This document shows, piece by piece, positions 24,322 to 32,009 of a DNA stretch of 52,967 nt (within the stretch, counting starts at the first letter, position 1; the number at the start of each line of letters is the position of its first letter). The notes below the pieces were generated by a model. The model had not been told where the DNA came from. It did no database searches and saw only the letters and a list, made by a program, of their open reading frames with translations. The DNA is taken from NCBI GenBank assembly GCA_017857395.1, contig JAFMDF010000026.1, positions 1-52,967 of the forward strand, written 5' to 3'. The position numbers were made by a program, and so were the translations under genes. The stretch comes from Bacteroidota bacterium. GTDB lineage: Bacteria; Bacteroidota; Bacteroidia; Chitinophagales; Saprospiraceae.

Positions 24322-25731
24322 ATGAACCAAATCCAACTTTATGGAGCCGATTGGTGCCCTGACTGTAGAAGAGCCAAAGCCTATTTAAAAGAAAACAATA
24401 TTCAGTATGAATTTATTGATGTTGATTTAGATGAAAGTGCAACGAAGAGAGTAGAATCCATTAATAATGGGAAACGAATCATCCCAACTGTAATTATTAA
24501 CGGTAAACCTTATACCAATCCAAATAATGACCAATTGGCATCAGTTTTAGGTATCAATGAAGATTTCCGAATTGTCTTATATGGCGCTGATTGGTGTCCA
24601 GATTGTAGAAAATCTAAAGCATTTTTAAATGATAATAAGATAAATTACCAGTTTATAGATATTGATAAAAATGAGTGGTCAATACCGATTATCACTAAAA
24701 TAAATAATGGAAAACGAAAAATACCTACTATTGTCATCAATGAGGAGATTGTATTAGTTGAACCAGAAAATGAAGAACTGCGTCGAGCCCTTAAGATTGA
24801 TGAGGTAAAGGAGGAAAGAATATTTGACACGATAATCATTGGAGGAGGAGCTGCTGGACTCACGACTTCTATCTATGCTCAAAGAGACAGATTCAATACC
24901 CTTATTCTGGAAAAGAAAACAATTGGAGGGAATGCTTTTTTAACTGAAAAAATTGAAAACTACCCAGGTTTTACTTCTATTTCAGGCCCAGCTTTAATGG
25001 ATAAAATGGAAGAACAAGCTCGAACCTATGGAGCCGTCATAAAAACAGGGGAAGATGTAATTTCCATTGATAGAGATAAAGAATTGTTTAGTATTAAAAC
25101 AGCAACAAAAAGCTATTTAGGCAAATCCATTGTTTTATCAACAGGTTCCACTTATCGCCGACTGGGCATTCCTGGAGAAGCGGAATTAATTGGTGCTGGT
25201 GTACATTTTTGTGCAACCTGTGATGGTGCTTTTTACAGAGGAAGGGATATTATCGTAGTAGGTGGAGGCAACTCTGCCTTAGAAGAAGGCATTTTTCTTG
25301 CTGGTTTTTGTAAGAGCGTAAAAATTATCCATATCCAACCGGAGTTTACTGCCTCGGAAACTTATATTGAAAAATTAGCCTCTATAAAGAACATCACGAC
25401 CTATATGAATAAAACTTCTTTGGAGTTTGTATCCAATGAACAAGGATTATTTAAGGGATTAAAAATAGAAGATAATAGTACCAAAGAACAAGCGTTGTTA
25501 ACGGCTGATGGCGTTTTTATATTCATCGGACTTATCCCAAATACTAAACCTTTTAAAAATCTAGTCGAATTAGACAAAAGAGGTTTTATCAAAACAACAG
25601 GGCTGGCTCAAACTTCCCAAAAAGGCATTTTTGCTGCTGGAGATTGTCGAGAAGGTGCCATTGCTCAAGTCGCTGCTGCAACAGGAGAAGGCGTATTAGC
25701 GAGTTATGGGATTAGAGATTATTTAAAGTAG
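24322..25731 (+). CDS. Glutaredoxin-glutaredoxin-thioredoxin reductase fusion
   Basis: This 469-residue cytosolic protein has three domains. Residues 1-80 and 82-160 are tandem glutaredoxin-like domains, each with ADWCPDCR (Cys12/Cys15 and Cys92/Cys95) and a cis-proline in IPT (Pro55, Pro135). Residues 168-469 are a low-molecular-weight thioredoxin reductase with FAD motif GGGAAG (174-179), redox pair CATC (297-300) and nucleotide motif GGGNSA (314-319). The usual NADPH 2'-phosphate signature HRRDxFRA is replaced by HIQPEFTAS, so NADPH use is doubtful. The reductase would pass electrons through CATC to the attached CPDC domains. It follows msrB-msrA-Grx-YHS on the same strand and is a natural reductant for them. 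Confidence 0.92.
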   Translation: MNQIQLYGADWCPDCRRAKAYLKENNIQYEFIDVDLDESATKRVESINNGKRIIPTVIINGKPYTNPNNDQLASVLGINEDFRIVLYGADWCPDCRKSKAFLNDNKINYQFIDIDKNEWSIPIITKINNGKRKIPTIVINEEIVLVEPENEELRRALKIDEVKEERIFDTIIIGGGAAGLTTSIYAQRDRFNTLILEKKTIGGNAFLTEKIENYPGFTSISGPALMDKMEEQARTYGAVIKTGEDVISIDRDKELFSIKTATKSYLGKSIVLSTGSTYRRLGIPGEAELIGAGVHFCATCDGAFYRGRDIIVVGGGNSALEEGIFLAGFCKSVKIIHIQPEFTASETYIEKLASIKNITTYMNKTSLEFVSNEQGLFKGLKIEDNSTKEQALLTADGVFIFIGLIPNTKPFKNLVELDKRGFIKTTGLAQTSQKGIFAAGDCREGAIAQVAAATGEGVLASYGIRDYLK

Positions 25732-25770
25732 AAAAAGAAATAGCATTTTACAGAAGATGCGGTTTATGGT

Positions 25771-25831
25771 AAAAAAGCAAAGCTAATGACTTTTGATAAT
25801 TTTTATAAAATGCCATTAGTTTTGCTTTTTT
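25771..25831 (+). terminator. Intrinsic terminator after the reductase fusion
   Basis: AAAAAAGCAAAGCTAATG (25771-25788) pairs with CATTAGTTTTGCTTTTTT (25814-25831) with one mismatch, and the 3' arm ends in a T run. It lies 40 bases after the stop of the reductase gene. Confidence 0.75.
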
Positions 25832-25877
25832 CGTTTGCCACCTTTTAATTTCATCTTTTTAAGGTATTTTTGTTAGT

Positions 25878-26012
25878 ATGAAGGAAATACTCGACCAATT
25901 ACAGACGCATGAAGTTTTTTATATCCGAACTGGGCCATCAACTACTGATTTAAGATTGAGCAAGGTATACGCTTATATTAAAGAACGATTTGATGAAAAT
26001 GATAATTTATGA
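25878..26012 (+). CDS. Small ORF, 44 residues, coupled to the next gene
   Basis: An ATG at 25878 opens a 44-residue frame (MKEILDQLQTHEVFYIRTGP...) that ends in a TGA overlapping the ATG of the outer-membrane gene (ATGA at 26009-26012). This four-base overlap is the usual sign of translational coupling and supports a real small gene. The peptide is soluble and charged, with no known motif. Against it, a TATTTTTG -7 element at 25865-25872 would place transcription start near its own first codon, so it may instead be untranslated leader. Confidence 0.4.
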   Translation: MKEILDQLQTHEVFYIRTGPSTTDLRLSKVYAYIKERFDENDNL

Positions 26013-27037
26013 AAGCAATCTTACTAGGAGTTACCCTATTATTCACAACAACCTTACAAAGCCAAATCAAACCCAATTTTTTCCCAGAAGATATTTTAAC
26101 AGAGGGTTTTGAAGGTAAATGTTATTGTAAACCTGGCGTAGAAAATAAGTCTCGTTCTAGAGGATTATCCATTACTTATGGTCAAACCAATAGCGCAAGT
26201 TATGTAGCAGATGGAGAAACACCTGCTTTTTCTGACCCCTTAAGTGTTTTAAATCAACTTGACCAATTTGAATTAAAACTTAAAATACCATTGCTATTAA
26301 AAGAGCGAACCAAATTATTACTGAGTTATAAATATTACATCGAATCCTATAATTTTAAGGCAATTGGAGCGGATTTTCCAGCTACTTTTCAAGCATTGGA
26401 CCAGCAAAGCTTAAAAAGTAATGATTATGGTCTTATCTTATCTCATTCCTTAAATGAAAAAAATTACCTAATAGTCCGCTATAAATATGGGACAAATGGC
26501 AATTATGAGGGCTGGACAAACTTTAATAGTCGATTTGCCATTCATAGTGTTTTGGGCATGTACGGCATTAAAAAAACGGATGATTTCGAGTGGGGGATAG
26601 GCTTCTTTTTTACCAAAAGTTTTCGACAGACGAGTGGTTTACCTTTTCTCCTATATAATCGAAATTTTAATGATAAATGGGGCATAGAAGCGATGTTTCC
26701 AGCCAATGTTTTTTTGCGGCATAATATGGGCAAAAAATCCATTGCTACCATAGGCGTAGAATATAATAGTAAGAGTTTTAGAATTGCAGAAACGGATGCT
26801 TTGACGGATATTGATTATGCGTTTAATCATGCAGAAATATTACCTTCTATCAATCTAGAACGACACCTTACTTCTTGGTTTTGGGCAAATTTTAGTCTAG
26901 GCTATCAGGTTAATTTTAGTAGTGAGTTTCTAGATAAATCTGGATTGACGACAGATTTTCAAGCAGACCCAGGAAGCGGTTTCTTTTTTAATGTGGGAAT
27001 TTTTATTTCACCAGAATTTGATAAGCAGGAGCATTAG
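26009..27037 (+). CDS. Outer-membrane beta-barrel-like protein
   Basis: The 342-residue protein starts with a signal peptide (MKAILLGVTLLFTTTLQS). It continues with alternating hydrophobic/polar strands typical of an outer-membrane barrel (LSITYG, FELKLKIPLLL, LLLSYKYYIESYNF, YLIVRYKYG, WGIGFFFTKSF, SIATIGVEY, WFWANFSLGYQVNF), ending GSGFFFNVGIFIS. It resembles Bacteroidota barrel proteins annotated as DUF6268, but I am not certain. A short Cys-containing stretch (GKCYCKPG) follows the signal. No substrate can be inferred. It may be co-translated with the small ORF before it and is followed by a hairpin. Confidence 0.7.
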   Translation: MKAILLGVTLLFTTTLQSQIKPNFFPEDILTEGFEGKCYCKPGVENKSRSRGLSITYGQTNSASYVADGETPAFSDPLSVLNQLDQFELKLKIPLLLKERTKLLLSYKYYIESYNFKAIGADFPATFQALDQQSLKSNDYGLILSHSLNEKNYLIVRYKYGTNGNYEGWTNFNSRFAIHSVLGMYGIKKTDDFEWGIGFFFTKSFRQTSGLPFLLYNRNFNDKWGIEAMFPANVFLRHNMGKKSIATIGVEYNSKSFRIAETDALTDIDYAFNHAEILPSINLERHLTSWFWANFSLGYQVNFSSEFLDKSGLTTDFQADPGSGFFFNVGIFISPEFDKQEH

Positions 27038-27086
27038 TAAATAATCTAGTGGAAGGATTTATAAGTTTTTGACAGTTTAATCTGTG

Positions 27087-27144
27087 TTGTTGCGGTGTTG
27101 CCATGTTGCCTTGTTGTCGATAGAACATGGCAACACCGCAACAA
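27087..27144. repeat. Perfect 21-bp inverted repeat, part of a dispersed element
   Basis: The arms 27087-27107 and 27124-27144 are perfect inverted copies (words TTGCGGTGTTGCC / GGCAACACCGCAA) around a 16-base loop. The region 27101-27134 matches 48217-48250 in opposite orientation at 32 of 34 positions, so it is also a copy of a dispersed sequence. It follows the barrel gene and precedes the aldo/keto reductase start. Confidence 0.7.
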
Positions 27145-27171
27145 GGCAACACCGCAACACCGAAAAAAAAT

Positions 27172-28131
27172 ATGAGCAAACCCATTTTATCACTTGGTTT
27201 AGGAACAGCTGCAATAGGACGCCCCCAATACATTAATATTAGGCAGGATACGGCTAAGGATTTTTCTTTAACCGATTTTCGGGAAGCAGGTCGTAAAATT
27301 TTAGAAACAGCTTACGAGGAAGGAATACGCTATTTTGATACGGCACCTGGTTATGGATTGGCAGAACAATTAGTCTTGGATTGGGTGCACGTTAAGCAAG
27401 ACCCGACTATCGAAGTGGCAACAAAATGGGGCTATACTTATGTGGCTAATTTTGACCCAGAAGCGGAAATACATGAAATCAAAGAACATAGTCTGACAAA
27501 ACTCAAGGAGCAATGGAAGCAGTCGAAGAAGCTTCTTCCTTATTTAAAAGTCTATCAAATTCATTCCGCCACTTTTGAAACGGGTGTTTTAGCAAATCAG
27601 GCAATATTGAATCATTTGGCGGAAGTAAAGGCAAACCATAATTTATTGATGGGTATAACGACGAGTGGCACAAATCAGGTAGCAGTCATACAAAAAGCCT
27701 TGGAAGTAGTCATAAATGGTATCCCTTTATTTGATGCTTTTCAGGTAACCTATAATATTCTAGACCAAAGTCTAGCCGAAATCAACCAAAAATTATTGCA
27801 GGAGAATAAACGAATGATTATAAAAGAAGCCTTGGCAAATGGGCGAATTTTCCCAAATGAGAAATATCCACATTATGGGGGATTATATAAAATTTTAGGT
27901 AGTTTAGCCAAAAAGTATAAAGTTGGCATTGATGTGATTGCATTGCGGTTTTGTATGGATAGCCTTATGCCTTATAAAGTGTTGAGTGGTGCAGCTAAAG
28001 CGTTTCATCTAACAGAAAATATAAAAACGGAACAATTCCAATTAACCGAAGAAGAGGTAGAACTCTTGAAACAATTTGCTATTACCCCAACTGCTTATTG
28101 GCAAGAACGTAAGGAATTGACTTGGAATTAG
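27172..28131 (+). CDS. Aldo/keto reductase
   Basis: The start is placed at the ATG at 27172 (MSKPILSLGLGTAAIG). The longer frame from 27127 only translates the dispersed hairpin repeat. The 319-residue protein has the NAD(P)-dependent aldo/keto reductase TIM barrel with DTAPGYG (catalytic Tyr), VATKWG (catalytic Lys) and YQIHSAT (catalytic His). The closest named groups are D-threo-aldose 1-dehydrogenase or L-fucose dehydrogenase-like enzymes, but the substrate is not fixed by these motifs. It stands alone on plus and is followed by a truncated antiporter gene. Confidence 0.88.
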   Translation: MSKPILSLGLGTAAIGRPQYINIRQDTAKDFSLTDFREAGRKILETAYEEGIRYFDTAPGYGLAEQLVLDWVHVKQDPTIEVATKWGYTYVANFDPEAEIHEIKEHSLTKLKEQWKQSKKLLPYLKVYQIHSATFETGVLANQAILNHLAEVKANHNLLMGITTSGTNQVAVIQKALEVVINGIPLFDAFQVTYNILDQSLAEINQKLLQENKRMIIKEALANGRIFPNEKYPHYGGLYKILGSLAKKYKVGIDVIALRFCMDSLMPYKVLSGAAKAFHLTENIKTEQFQLTEEEVELLKQFAITPTAYWQERKELTWN

Positions 28132-28202
28132 TTGGGTAATAAAAGATGAAATCCTTTGAAAGGAAAGACAGGAGAATATAAACTTTACGAAATTTTAACC
28201 TA

Positions 28203-28577
28203 ATGCTTCAATCATTTTCACTTGTTTTTGGATTAGTGGCCATACTTAGCTTAATCAATTATAAGTGGTTAAAATTATCTTATACTATTGGGGTAATGTT
28301 ATTGAGTCTCTTGACGGTGGGTATATTATACCTTATCAAACCCATTTTTCCTGAGGTATTCCAACAGTTTTGCAATGTAGTGGTGGCTACAGATTTTGAA
28401 CATTTATTATTTGATGGATTACTAGGATTTTTATTGTTCGCTGGAGCTTTGCATATCAACATTAGGGAATTGACAAACGAAAGGCGAGCAGTTTTTCTAT
28501 TTGCTTCTCTAAGTGTACTCCTTTCTACTATTTTAGGTTTGTCTATTGGAAAATCAGTTAACTATTTGAAATCATGA
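28203..28577 (+). pseudogene. Truncated Na+/H+ antiporter (CPA1/NhaP-like) N-terminal remnant
   Basis: The frame encodes 124 residues with about four membrane helices that match the start of CPA1-type cation:proton antiporters (FDGLLGFLLFAGALHINIRELTNERRAVFLFA, followed by VLLSTILGLSIG). Whole proteins of this family have about 400 or more residues and a later Asp-containing transport core. Here the frame ends after the family-like IGKS segment, and only ten bases later the convergent allantoicase gene ends. The rest has been lost, apparently by deletion up against the purine cluster. It cannot be a working transporter. Confidence 0.7.
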
Positions 28578-28587
28578 AATTCACCTT

Positions 28588-29658
28588 TTAAAACACCTTC
28601 AATCCATGTATCCCACCATTTGGATAATGCAGATAAAGTAAATGAGAAAATGGGCCAATATGCTTCAAAGTAGTAAAACGATGATAGGTGTCTGGATTTA
28701 AGGATTCATAAGGAAGCACCGCTTTCCAAGGACTATTCAGTGGATTAAAAAGCAATATTTCAAAATTGTTCGGATTATTTGTTTGTTCTTTCAAGTAGGA
28801 TTGCTGGAGCATATAATCTTGAAAATCGGCTGGCAATACTTGATGTCCATCTTCAAATTGTATCATCCATTTGGGTACGGTTGACAAATAATCGGCTAAA
28901 TCTTTTCCATCTGCTATTGATAAACCAAAAACATGACAAGTCAAAGGCGCATTAAACCGATGCAAATAAGTATCTACTACAATTTCTTGTAGAACAGTTG
29001 GTTGTTCTAAGTGGAAGATGGCCTGTTCGCCAAACCCTGTACGAGCAGATTCCCAACCAACCATGTGTAATTCCTTTCGATTGCCATGGACTGCCATTTT
29101 AGGATGCCCATAATGGTCATTAGAAACATGAGAAATAGTCGCTTTTTCTAACAAATTTTCTCGCTGTGGCAAGGGTTGCGCTGCTAATTCGCCAAAAAAA
29201 TTAATTCTAGAAATGCCTCCTTCATAGTATAGTTTAATATAGCATTCAGTAGCTATCGTTGAGGAAAAAGAAAAAGTATGTTCTTGGTCTGGTTGAAGCG
29301 CCACTCTGGTCAATACTTCCAACTCTTTTTGCTGTAATTCATCTACCAGTATCACAGAAATTGCCTGAACTTGATTACCTGTAAACCATTTGGTACTCAC
29401 CTTAATGGTGGAAATTTCCGCTCTTTGTTTCAATCCTATTTTTACCCAATGATGGGCTTGATGTTGGTAGTAAGTCTTTTTATTGGCTTTATCTACAGCA
29501 GTCGCTTTATGCCGATTGGTTTCCAAGCCCCAATATTTAGCACCTGCATGAGTGAATTCTTTTCGACAATCTTTTGGGTCGTCTGGTAAAACGACTTCAT
29601 GTGGATTAGTGAAATCGGAGTTGGAATAAGCGATGATGTAAGCTGGAATAATGATCAT
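28588..29658 (-). CDS. alc: Allantoicase
   Basis: Allantoicase hydrolyses allantoate to ureidoglycolate and urea. The 356-residue length fits the family. The protein has two related beta-sandwich repeats, with the first around DPKDCRKEFTHAGAKYWGLETNRH and the second around VSNDHYGHPKMAVHGNRKELHMVGWESAR. The segments HHWVKIGL and LHRFNAPLTCHVFGLS match positions conserved in allantoicases. It overlaps the xdhC gene by four bases and is the last gene of the minus-strand purine cluster, so it is read together with it. No ureidoglycolate lyase gene is in this window, so the next step must come from elsewhere or from the 30621-31958 product. Confidence 0.88.
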   Translation of the reverse strand: MIIIPAYIIAYSNSDFTNPHEVVLPDDPKDCRKEFTHAGAKYWGLETNRHKATAVDKANKKTYYQHQAHHWVKIGLKQRAEISTIKVSTKWFTGNQVQAISVILVDELQQKELEVLTRVALQPDQEHTFSFSSTIATECYIKLYYEGGISRINFFGELAAQPLPQRENLLEKATISHVSNDHYGHPKMAVHGNRKELHMVGWESARTGFGEQAIFHLEQPTVLQEIVVDTYLHRFNAPLTCHVFGLSIADGKDLADYLSTVPKWMIQFEDGHQVLPADFQDYMLQQSYLKEQTNNPNNFEILLFNPLNSPWKAVLPYESLNPDTYHRFTTLKHIGPFSHLLYLHYPNGGIHGLKVF

Positions 29659-30620
29659 ACTTGATAATTTCTACCTGTGGGTAATTTTTTATTCGTTTCC
29701 AAAATAATCTGCGCTGCAATACTAACCGCAATTTCAGCGGCAGTTTTGCTATACATATTTAAACCAATTGGAGCGAAAACGTGGTTTAATGCGATTGTTG
29801 AAATGCCTTCTTGAGCTAATTCTTTTTTTAAGGTGGCAATTTTATGCTCACTTCCCATCATGCCAATATAGGCAAAGGGTTGAGTATATAATTGTTTCAG
29901 AATGAGTTTATCGGTACGGTAAGAAAAACTAACGATAACTACCGTATCAGCGGAATGAAAGTCTATAACTTGAGCTAAATTTTGGTAATTAATTAATTTA
30001 ATTTCGTGGGCATATTTATTCTTTTGCAAGGTCGATAAATCTGGTCGATCATCATATTGTATAACCTTATAATCCAAAATAGACATCTGTTGAGCTAAGG
30101 CTAAACCTACATGACCTGCACCAAAAATATGAATGGTTTTTGGACGATTAATAGAAATTATACAATCAAAGTCCGTTTCTGAACGAATTTCCTGCTTTTT
30201 GATTTTCTTGATGGGACTAATTTGTAAGCCTCCATGATTGCTGAGCTGCAAATAAATCGTATCGGTTCTATTGATAATTGCGGAAATGACAGTTATATCA
30301 TTTTGGCTTAAAGGAATAAACGCCACTTTTTGGTTGCCTGAACAGATTAGCCCTGATTGATTTCGACGATGCCATTTATCATGGTACTGTTCTTTGATAA
30401 TAGGCAATTTTTCTCCCTTTTCCATTCTACTCTTTGCCAATTCTATCATTTTGACTTCCATAATTCCACCACCAATCGTCCCTTCAAATAGCCCTTGTTC
30501 ATTCACTGCCATGATAAAACCCTTGCGGCCAGGGGAACTGCCTTGGCTATCCAACACATATAATAAAGTAACCGAAATATCCTTTTTTAACTGGTCAAAT
30601 ATAAACCTCCAAACCTTCAT
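29655..30620 (-). CDS. xdhC: XdhC-family xanthine dehydrogenase maturation protein
   Basis: XdhC proteins bind molybdenum cofactor, help insert the sulfurated form into xanthine dehydrogenase, and protect it. The 321-residue protein has the XdhC/CoxI N-terminal domain (VTLLYVLDSQGSSPGRKGF, TIGGGIMEVKMIELA, a Cys in GLICSGNQKVAF) and a C-terminal Rossmann domain (IHIFGAGHVGLALAQQ, YIGMMGSEHK). It overlaps allantoicase by four bases and directly abuts the 30621-31958 gene, so the three are clearly one transcription unit. Its targets, XdhA and XdhB, are coded a few kilobases upstream on the same strand. Confidence 0.93.
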   Translation of the reverse strand: MKVWRFIFDQLKKDISVTLLYVLDSQGSSPGRKGFIMAVNEQGLFEGTIGGGIMEVKMIELAKSRMEKGEKLPIIKEQYHDKWHRRNQSGLICSGNQKVAFIPLSQNDITVISAIINRTDTIYLQLSNHGGLQISPIKKIKKQEIRSETDFDCIISINRPKTIHIFGAGHVGLALAQQMSILDYKVIQYDDRPDLSTLQKNKYAHEIKLINYQNLAQVIDFHSADTVVIVSFSYRTDKLILKQLYTQPFAYIGMMGSEHKIATLKKELAQEGISTIALNHVFAPIGLNMYSKTAAEIAVSIAAQIILETNKKLPTGRNYQV

Positions 30621-31958
30621 TTATAACTGTTTACGTCCTTCTAAAATTTTCAGGAAAGACCGACTGCGAATTTCTTCAAGCGTCAAACCTGTAGCCAAAA
30701 CTTCTGCTTCTGTAATCGCTCCACTATTCAAACCTCTCAAAAAATAATTTAATAAGCCTTGCCCTGTCGCAGCATCATCAAAAATATCTCCAATCAAGGT
30801 GGCTCTTGCTGATTTTTCTACAAAAGTTCTAAGTCGGTCAACTGCCTCTTCATAGCTTTCTAGAAAAAAGGCAAATACCGCAGCATACCTCATCGGCAAT
30901 TGAGCAGGATTTAAATCCCATCCTTGATAAAATCCATTCCATAAAGAATGACGGATATGGTCATAGCCTTTTTTCCAAGCCCGATGTACCGTTGCTCTAT
31001 TCTCAGTTAGTTGTTCATAGGTCAAATTTTCTCCTCGATGCGGTCCAATTGGCATTGTATTCGTCGCCCCATCTGATAACCAAATTCCAGTATGCCCCAA
31101 AGCCACTTTGGTGACATGATGGGCAAAATCACAAACTGGGTGATTCATTTCCTGATATTTTGCTGTAATGCTACAGGCAGCCGTATAATCATAAGTGCCA
31201 AAGTGCATGGCTATACAGCGACCTTTACTAGCTTTAACAAAACGAGATAAGGGATTGGTGCCATCAATATCCATAATGGATTGAGTGGTTTCCACCATCA
31301 TTTCCATTTTAAGGGAATGCCTAGGCAGTTTTAAAGCGGATTCCAAAATTTCAAAGAAACTGACGAGTGTACTAACTTGTTCTGGAATCGTCACTTTAGG
31401 TAACATGACTACAAAATTAGCGGGCAGTTTTCCACCAGTTTTACTAACAAGGGTACTAACAAAAATATCCAAGGTTCTCAAACCTCTTTCTTTCATTTCC
31501 TCTGTAAAAGGCTTAATTCTAATACCTATAAATGGAGGCAAGGTCTTTTTTCGTATTCCTTTTGCTACTTCTAAGGCAGCTTTCTCCGCCGTCGCATCTT
31601 CTTCTGCATTCGACCGATTGCCAAAACCATCTTCAAAATCAATTCTAAAATCCTCTATGGCTTCTCGTTCCAATTTTGCTTGCACTTTTTTATAAACCTT
31701 TTCAGCTAGACCAGTTGGCAAATCAAATATTTTTCCAAAAATAGTAGGATTAGGAGCATAGACCTTAAAGGTCTTTAAAGCGGTTTTGCCCAATTTTTCC
31801 ACCATATTATACTTGAATAAATTAGCGCCTCCATAAACGGTATGTACAGGTTGTCGGTCTGAACGGTCGCCAGGGTATAATTCTTGAAAGGCGGTATTGG
31901 CTTTTTTTAAGTCTTTAAATAATTGTTTTTTACTTGTGGTAGGGATACTCAATTTCAT
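30621..31958 (-). CDS. DUF6986-type malate-synthase/CitE-like lyase, purine-cluster member
   Basis: The 445-residue protein has features of the HpcH/HpaI/CitE and malate-synthase TIM-barrel superfamily: an acidic IDFEDGFG segment, MMVETTQSIMD where the metal-binding Glu is expected, and HFGTYDYTAAC where the metal-binding Asp is expected. It matches what is annotated as DUF6986 in Bacteroidota. There is no signal peptide. It lies between the UraD-UraH gene and xdhC with no gap to xdhC. Superfamily members form or break C-C bonds with glyoxylate or acyl-CoA, and allantoate breakdown yields ureidoglycolate and glyoxylate. A role in using up glyoxylate or in the ureidoglycolate step is therefore the best guess, but it is inference. 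Confidence 0.75.
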   Translation of the reverse strand: MKLSIPTTSKKQLFKDLKKANTAFQELYPGDRSDRQPVHTVYGGANLFKYNMVEKLGKTALKTFKVYAPNPTIFGKIFDLPTGLAEKVYKKVQAKLEREAIEDFRIDFEDGFGNRSNAEEDATAEKAALEVAKGIRKKTLPPFIGIRIKPFTEEMKERGLRTLDIFVSTLVSKTGGKLPANFVVMLPKVTIPEQVSTLVSFFEILESALKLPRHSLKMEMMVETTQSIMDIDGTNPLSRFVKASKGRCIAMHFGTYDYTAACSITAKYQEMNHPVCDFAHHVTKVALGHTGIWLSDGATNTMPIGPHRGENLTYEQLTENRATVHRAWKKGYDHIRHSLWNGFYQGWDLNPAQLPMRYAAVFAFFLESYEEAVDRLRTFVEKSARATLIGDIFDDAATGQGLLNYFLRGLNSGAITEAEVLATGLTLEEIRSRSFLKILEGRKQL

Positions 31959-32009
31959 AGATACTATTTTTTTATTTTACGAATTCATCGTTCATATTTC
32001 ATCATTTTC

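Noticed and set aside
27087-27171. Mobile-element terminal repeat at the aldo/keto reductase start
   Set aside because: There are inverted arms but no transposase or flanking target duplication, so I treat it as a dispersed hairpin only.
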